Positions 59,684-64,000 of a stretch of DNA of 64,000 bases are shown here, in pieces. The first letter of the stretch is position 1. Every line of letters begins with the position of its first letter. Both the position numbers and the translations under genes were made by a program. Under the pieces are notes generated by a model that ran no database searches, had not been told where the DNA came from, and was given only the letters and a program-made list of their open reading frames with translations. Source of the DNA: Rubrivirga sp. SAORIC476 (GTDB lineage: Bacteria; Bacteroidota; Rhodothermia; Rhodothermales; Rubricoccaceae); the NCBI RefSeq assembly GCF_002283555.1, contig NZ_MVOI01000006.1, forward strand, positions 700,040-764,039, written 5' to 3'.

Positions 59684-59713
59684 CGCCCGCCGACTGCCCG
59701 AGGCGGGGCCGGC
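59684..59713 (-). repeat. Right arm of the 30-bp inverted repeat
   Basis: Reverse complement of 59301-59330 with no mismatch. Lies 27 nt after the small ORF stop and 27 nt before the rarA start. TAGTTTG at 59730-59736, just before the rarA ATG, resembles a -7 box and could give a nearly leaderless message. Confidence 0.85.
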
Positions 59714-59740
59714 GGCCTCTGCCCGCCGGTAGTTTGGGGC

Positions 59741-61120
59741 ATGCCCGACGACCTCTTCGGCGCCGCCGCGACGGCCCGCCTCCGCGCCAACGCCCCCCTG
59801 GCCGACCGCATGCGGCCCCAGACGCTCGACCAGTACGTCGGGCAGGGGCACATCCTCGCGCAGGGCTCCCTGCTCCGCCGCGCCATCGAGGCCGACCGCG
59901 TGACGAGCCTCATCCTGTTCGGCCCGCCCGGCACGGGCAAGACGACGCTCGCGCGCATCGTCGCCAACACGACGCGCAAGCACTTCGCGAGCCTGAACGC
60001 GGTGCTGGCAGGCGTCAAGGACATCCGCGAGCAGATCTCGGCCGCCCAGGAGCGGCTGCGGCTCCACGGCCAGGGCACGATCCTGTTCGTCGACGAGGTC
60101 CACCGGTTCAACAAGAGCCAGCAGGACGCGCTGCTGCCGCACGTCGAGAACGGGACGGTGACGTTCATCGGGGCGACCACCGAGAACCCGTACTTCGAGG
60201 TCAACAAGGCGCTGGTCTCGCGGAGCCGCGTCTTCGAACTCCGCACGCTCACCGAGGCCGACCTCCGCGGCGTCGTCGCGCAGGCCCTCGCCGACGAGGC
60301 GCGCGGCTACGGCCGTCTCGATGTGGCCGTGGACGAGGACGCGCGCGACCACCTCGTCTCGACCGCCAACGGCGACGCGCGCTCGCTGCTCAACGCCCTC
60401 GAACTGGCCGTCGAGACGACCGAGGCGGACGAGGACGGGACGGTCCGCGTCACGCTGGCCGTCGCCGAGGAGTCCATCCAGCAGCGGGCCGTCCTCTACG
60501 ACAAGGACGGCGACGCCCACTACGACACCGTCTCGGCGTTCATCAAGTCGATGCGCGGCTCCGACCCCGACGCGGCGCTCTACTGGATGGCCAAGATGAT
60601 CTACGCCGGCGAGGACCCGCGCTTCGTGCTCCGGCGGATGGTCATCTTCGCGTGCGAGGACGTGGGGCTGGCCGACCCGAACGCGGTCCGGCAGGCCGTC
60701 GCGTGCCTGGAGGCGTTCGAGTTCGTGGGGATGCCGGAGGGGCGGTTCATGCTGGGGCAGCTGTGCGTCTACCTCGCGATGGCGCCCAAGTCCAACTCGG
60801 GCTTCGCGTTCTTCAGCGCGCTGGAGCACGTCGAGAAGGAGCGCTCGGAGGACCCGCCGAACGCGCTCAAGGACGGCTCGCGCGACAAGAAGGGGCTGGG
60901 GCACGGGGTCGGCTACAAGTACCCGCACGCCTACCAGGACCACTACGTCCCGGAGCAGTACCTGCCGGGCGGGATGCAGGGGACGTACTTCTACGAGCCG
61001 AGCGACCAGGGCTTCGAGGCCAAGCTGGCGGCCCGTCTGGAGCACCTGCGCGCCCGCGACGCCGACGAGTCGATCGAGAAGCGCGTCCAGCGCTACGCCG
61101 AGGACGCCGACGGCGAGTAG
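59741..61120 (+). CDS. rarA: Replication-associated recombination protein RarA (MgsA)
   Basis: 459-residue AAA+ ATPase related to clamp loaders and acting at stalled replication forks. Motifs: RMRPQTLDQYVGQGHIL, Walker A FGPPGTGKTTLARI (about 61-74), Walker B TILFVDEVHRFNKSQQDALL (about 112-131), sensor-1 FIGATTENPYFEVN, and the tetramerisation/C-terminal domain with DKDGDAHYDTVSAFIKSMRG and YKYPHAYQDHYVPEQYLP. Length and motif order are normal. Single gene, ended by a palindrome terminator. Confidence 0.96.
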   Translation: MPDDLFGAAATARLRANAPLADRMRPQTLDQYVGQGHILAQGSLLRRAIEADRVTSLILFGPPGTGKTTLARIVANTTRKHFASLNAVLAGVKDIREQISAAQERLRLHGQGTILFVDEVHRFNKSQQDALLPHVENGTVTFIGATTENPYFEVNKALVSRSRVFELRTLTEADLRGVVAQALADEARGYGRLDVAVDEDARDHLVSTANGDARSLLNALELAVETTEADEDGTVRVTLAVAEESIQQRAVLYDKDGDAHYDTVSAFIKSMRGSDPDAALYWMAKMIYAGEDPRFVLRRMVIFACEDVGLADPNAVRQAVACLEAFEFVGMPEGRFMLGQLCVYLAMAPKSNSGFAFFSALEHVEKERSEDPPNALKDGSRDKKGLGHGVGYKYPHAYQDHYVPEQYLPGGMQGTYFYEPSDQGFEAKLAARLEHLRARDADESIEKRVQRYAEDADGE

Positions 61121-61144
61121 GCCCGCCTCGGCGCCGAGGCAGGC
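61121..61144. terminator. Palindrome terminator after rarA (copy 10)
   Basis: GCCCGCCTCGGCGCCGAGGCAGGC includes the 16-bp perfect palindrome GCCTCGGCGCCGAGGC at 61125-61140. It begins at the base after the rarA stop and separates rarA from the convergent kinase gene. Confidence 0.6.
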
Positions 61145-61157
61145 GCGGGCGCCCGGC

Positions 61158-62966
61158 TCAGAGGGAGACGTGCGGGGCCGTGCGCGGGCTCGTGCCCCGA
61201 CGAGCCCGCGGCGGGGCCTCGGGGAGAGACGTGTCGGAGGCCAGCGGAAGCTCGAACCAGAACGTCGTGCCCCAGGTCGGCGCGCTCTCGACGCCGCACG
61301 CGCCCCCCAGCCGCTCGCTGATCCGGCGCACGATGGAAAGCCCGAGCCCGTGCCCCTCCGCGGCCCCCGACCCGACACGAGCGAACGGCTCGAACAACGC
61401 CTGCTGCTGCTCGGGCGTCAGCCCCGGCCCGTCGTCGTGGACCCAGAAGCGGGCCTGGCCGGTCGCGGTGGTGTCGGCCCCCAGCGTGACGGTCGGGCCG
61501 CCGTACTTGGCGGCGTTGCTGAGGTAGTTGACCCAGACCTCCTCGACCCACGGCGCGTGGCCCAGGGCGACGGGCCACTGGGACGGGACCGTCACCGTCG
61601 GAGCCGCACCGGCATGTTGGAGGCGGCTCAGGGCCTCGGCCACCACCGCCCCCATCTTCATCGGACGCGGCTCGACGGCCGTTTTGCGGACGCCCGCCAA
61701 CAGCAGCAGTTCGTGGATGATGGTCCCCATCTTGTGTCCCACGCTGACGACCCCGTCGGCGGCCTCGTGGTGCTCCAGGGGGGAAAGAACGGCGCCGTCG
61801 TCGCGCAGGATCTCGCCCCAGCCGATCACGCCCTGGACCGAGTTCTTGAGGTCGTGCGCGACGGTATGGGAGAAGGCGTCGAGCTCCTCGTTGCGCGCCT
61901 GGAGCTCCTCATTCCGATGCTGGAGCTCCGCGTTGACGCGGTGAAGCTCGGCTTGCTCGCGACGGCGGCGCGTCACGTCGTGCAGCAGCACCAGGGAGCC
62001 CGTGGGCTCGCCGTCCTCGTTGGAGAGCACCGAGATGCGGAGCTCGACGTAGCGTGCCTCCTCGCCGTCGCCTAGCTGGAACGCCTCGCCCGGTGCGGTT
62101 TCGATGGCCTCGGCCAGCGCGGGGGCGGTGTCGCGCAGCGGACGGCCGCGCACGGCGGCGTCGGCGCCCAGCACCTGCAGGCACTCCGGGTTGGCGTCCG
62201 CCACGCGGCCGGTGGCGTCGAGCACGAGCACGCCCTCGCGCAGGTTGTCCACGAGCGCCTCGCGTGCGACCGGGAGCAGGTCGAGGAGTTTGTAGCGGGT
62301 CAGCCCCAGGGCGAACGCGCCTGCCGAGACGGCGAGCGCGAGCGGCGTGAAGTCCTTCCCGTACGGCCCGATCTCGAAGACGAAGACCACGTTGGCGAGG
62401 AGGGGCACGAGCACCCCAGCGACGATCCAGCGCATGAGCACGCGCTGCTTGGGCTCGGCCGTCGCGAACTCCCACAGCGCCAGGCCCAGCGATGCCGCAA
62501 CCGTGACCCAGGACAAGGCCATCTGGATGAACGACAGGGGAGCCCGCTCGAAGATGACATCCAGGAAGGGGCCGTCGTAGAACGTCTCCGTGCTCGTCCA
62601 GACCCAGTGGTGGGCGTCGTTGGTGAGGCCCAGCGCGACGAACACCGCGGTCCAGGACGCGAGCAGCCCGACGCCCCATCGGGCCGCGCGGGTGAGCCGC
62701 CCGGTGTAGCTCAGCAGAAACGCGATCCACGCGACGCTGGGCAGGGCGCTGATCGCCGCGGCCGTGCGGGCCAGCCCGAGGGTCGCCTCCGTCCCAGGGA
62801 CGAGGAGACTGAGCGCATCGAAGGTGAGCCAGCTCGCCGCGGTCACGCAGATCACGGCCAACTCCTGCCCTCCGGGAACGGGCCGCCGCCGCCACGCCAC
62901 GACGCCGACCGCCCCCATGAGGGTGAGGGCGAACGGGGCGAGCGCGATGAAAACGAAAGACTCCAC
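61158..62966 (-). CDS. Membrane histidine kinase (7TM-PAS-HATPase)
   Basis: 602 residues. Seven membrane helices at about 5-235 in the histidine-kinase 7TM style (SVAWIAFLLSYTGRL, LTNDAHHWVWTSTETFY). PAS domain at about 240-345 (VLVLDATGRVADANPECLQV), then a charged coiled coil (HRVNAELQHRNEELQARNEE). H-box AHDLKNSVQGVIGW (His about 370), N-box NYLSNAAKYGG, G1 VHDDGPGL, F-box FEPFARVG, G2 GHGLGLSIVRRI. It phosphorylates itself and an unknown response regulator; none is adjacent. A close paralog lies upstream. Confidence 0.92.
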   Translation of the reverse strand: MESFVFIALAPFALTLMGAVGVVAWRRRPVPGGQELAVICVTAASWLTFDALSLLVPGTEATLGLARTAAAISALPSVAWIAFLLSYTGRLTRAARWGVGLLASWTAVFVALGLTNDAHHWVWTSTETFYDGPFLDVIFERAPLSFIQMALSWVTVAASLGLALWEFATAEPKQRVLMRWIVAGVLVPLLANVVFVFEIGPYGKDFTPLALAVSAGAFALGLTRYKLLDLLPVAREALVDNLREGVLVLDATGRVADANPECLQVLGADAAVRGRPLRDTAPALAEAIETAPGEAFQLGDGEEARYVELRISVLSNEDGEPTGSLVLLHDVTRRRREQAELHRVNAELQHRNEELQARNEELDAFSHTVAHDLKNSVQGVIGWGEILRDDGAVLSPLEHHEAADGVVSVGHKMGTIIHELLLLAGVRKTAVEPRPMKMGAVVAEALSRLQHAGAAPTVTVPSQWPVALGHAPWVEEVWVNYLSNAAKYGGPTVTLGADTTATGQARFWVHDDGPGLTPEQQQALFEPFARVGSGAAEGHGLGLSIVRRISERLGGACGVESAPTWGTTFWFELPLASDTSLPEAPPRARRGTSPRTAPHVSL

Positions 62967-63026
62967 AGGATGGCAGCAGCAGTCCGTCAGGGTATCGGCG
63001 GCGTGGCACGCGTCGATAACCTCCCC

Positions 63027-63046
63027 CCTGGAGCCGAGGCGGGCAC
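63027..63046. repeat. Dispersed palindrome, copy 11 (degenerate)
   Basis: CCTGGAGCCGAGGCGGGCAC keeps the right arm CCGAGGCGGGC. It lies between the two kinase genes, 45 nt past the upstream kinase's stop. Confidence 0.35.
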
Positions 63047-63090
63047 CCTCCGTCCGGTAGGGTCAGACGGCCGTGGTCAGTCCGTCACGG

Positions 63091-64000
63091 TCAGGCGACC
63101 GCGGTGAGCGCGAGGGGCGCCCGGGCCGAGGTCTCCGAGGCGCAGGGAAGCGCAAACCAGAAGCGTGTCCCGGTCTCGGGGCTGCTCTCGACGCCGCACG
63201 TCCCGCCCAGGCGCTCGGTGATCCGGCGGACGATGGACAGGCCGAGGCCGTGCCCCTCGACGCCCCCCGTGCCGACGCGGGAGAACGGGACGAACAGGGA
63301 GGCCTGGGCCTCCGGCGTCAGCCCCGGACCGTCGTCGTGGACCCAGAACCGGGCCTGGCCGGTCGCGGTGGTGTCGGCCCCCAGCGTGACCGCCGGCCCG
63401 CCGTACTTGGCCGCGTTGCCGAGGTAGTTGGCCCAGATCTCCTCGATCCACGGCGCGTGACCGAGCGCCACGGGCCAGTCGGCGGGCTGGACCGGGGCGA
63501 GGGCATGGGCCAGGCGGACGCGTGCCATCGCCTCCTCCACGACCGCGCCCATCGGGACCGGCAGGATCTCGACGGCCGCCTGCCGGACGCCCGCCAGCAG
63601 CAGCAGCTCGTGGACGATGGTGCCCATCTTGCCGGCCGAGGTCACCACGTCGCCCGCGATCTGGCGGAGTTCATCGGCCGCGAGGTCGGGGCCCTCGTCG
63701 CGTAGGATCTCGGCCCAGCCCAGCACGCCCTGGATGGAGTTCTTGAGGTCGTGGGCGACGGTGTGGGCGAACGCGTCGAGTTCGTCGTTGCGGGCCTGGA
63801 GCTCGGCGTTGGCGTCGTACAGGTCCGCGTTGGCGCGGTGGAGGGCGGCGCGCTCCAGGCGGCGGCGGGTGACGTCGTGGAGCAGCACGAGGCGCCCGGA
63901 GTCCTGGCCCTGGCGGTCGGTCAGGGACGAGACTCGGAGATCGACGTACCGGGCGTCGGCACCCTCCCCGAGGCGGAACGTGGCGTCGGGTTCCGAGGCG
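63091..64000 (-). CDS. Second histidine kinase, 5' part cut by the window edge
   Basis: The frame stays open to base 64000, so at least 302 C-terminal residues are seen. They hold the end of a PAS domain (ATFRLGEGADARYVDLRVSS), the segment LLHDVTRRRLERAALHRAN, a coiled coil, H-box AHDLKNSIQGVLGWAEIL, and the HATPase N, G1, F and G2 boxes (NYLGNAAKYGG, VHDDGPGL, GHGLGLSIVRRI). It closely matches the downstream kinase through its whole visible length, so the pair is a tandem duplication. Membrane part not visible. Ends with a short Ala-rich tail instead of the longer tail of its paralog. Confidence 0.9.
   Translation of the reverse strand, partial: ASEPDATFRLGEGADARYVDLRVSSLTDRQGQDSGRLVLLHDVTRRRLERAALHRANADLYDANAELQARNDELDAFAHTVAHDLKNSIQGVLGWAEILRDEGPDLAADELRQIAGDVVTSAGKMGTIVHELLLLAGVRQAAVEILPVPMGAVVEEAMARVRLAHALAPVQPADWPVALGHAPWIEEIWANYLGNAAKYGGPAVTLGADTTATGQARFWVHDDGPGLTPEAQASLFVPFSRVGTGGVEGHGLGLSIVRRITERLGGTCGVESSPETGTRFWFALPCASETSARAPLALTAVA

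Noticed and set aside
59301-59713. 30-bp inverted repeat as insertion-sequence ends
   Set aside because: The enclosed 353 bp encode only a 70-aa acidic protein, with no transposase motif. No target duplication was noticed.

Overview
The window is a very GC-rich bacterial chromosome segment with Bacteroidota-type biology. It shows an F-type ATPase operon that ends at atpG, T9SS-type C-terminal sorting domains on four secreted proteins, a PorV/PorQ-family barrel, a TonB-dependent receptor with a carboxypeptidase-regulatory-like N-domain, and TAnnTTTG-like promoter elements. High GC plus this content points to the Rhodothermota side of the group, with a Rubricoccaceae-like (Rubrivirga/Rubricoccus-type) bacterium as my best guess. 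That placement is inference. No phage, insertion sequence, transposase or CRISPR array is visible.

Layout. 1-4.2 kb: the atpE-F-H-A-G part of the ATP synthase operon, with a hairpin in every spacer. 4.3-14.6 kb: mostly exported proteins: two ankyrin-repeat proteins, an M24 peptidase-like protein, a TolB-propeller amidohydrolase, a T9SS-sorted cyanophycinase-like protein and a MORN-repeat protein. 14.7-20.8 kb: tRNA-Ser(GCU), small hypothetical proteins, a three-domain YbaY-META-MliC lipoprotein, a PPOX flavoprotein, an acidic lipoprotein, DUF5996 and a BaiN/YhiN-type flavoprotein.

21.1-50.9 kb is the centre of interest: an almost continuous plus-strand carbohydrate locus. A LacI regulator with its own promoter and palindromic operator is followed by a two-domain CBM9-like T9SS protein, a TonB receptor, a large T9SS-sorted protein, a PorV-like barrel, a secreted glycoamylase-like (GH144-type) enzyme, GH3, a 47-aa ORF, a sulfatase, GH2, a GH144-SGNH fusion lipoprotein, an ABC sugar importer (binding protein plus two permeases, no ATPase), a 1,251-aa GH94 phosphorylase and an endonuclease/exonuclease/phosphatase-fold lipoprotein. 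GH144 endoglucanases, GH3, a sugar ABC importer and a large GH94 phosphorylase together recall known beta-1,2-glucan (sophoro-oligosaccharide) pathways. I infer that the locus captures and cuts a beta-1,2-glucan or a related decorated glucan outside, imports the fragments through TonB and then ABC steps, and phosphorolyses them in the cytoplasm. A GH1 beta-glucosidase lies just downstream on the other strand.

51-64 kb: DUF4259-like and DUF2262 proteins with the GH1, a PPC-like membrane-anchored protein, an SDR behind a nine-unit heptamer array, a small GNAT, an Arg/Asp-repeat secreted protein, a CocE/NonD hydrolase, a 70-aa ORF flanked by a perfect 30-bp inverted repeat, RarA, and two tandem paralogous histidine kinases, the second cut by the window edge.

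Two non-coding themes recur. One is a dispersed palindrome around CCTCGGYRCCGAGG, usually at gene ends but also inside three coding or coupled junctions. The other is intergenic 7-bp-periodic repeats (atpF-atpH, atpH-atpA, upstream of the SDR), two of which fold into long hairpins.
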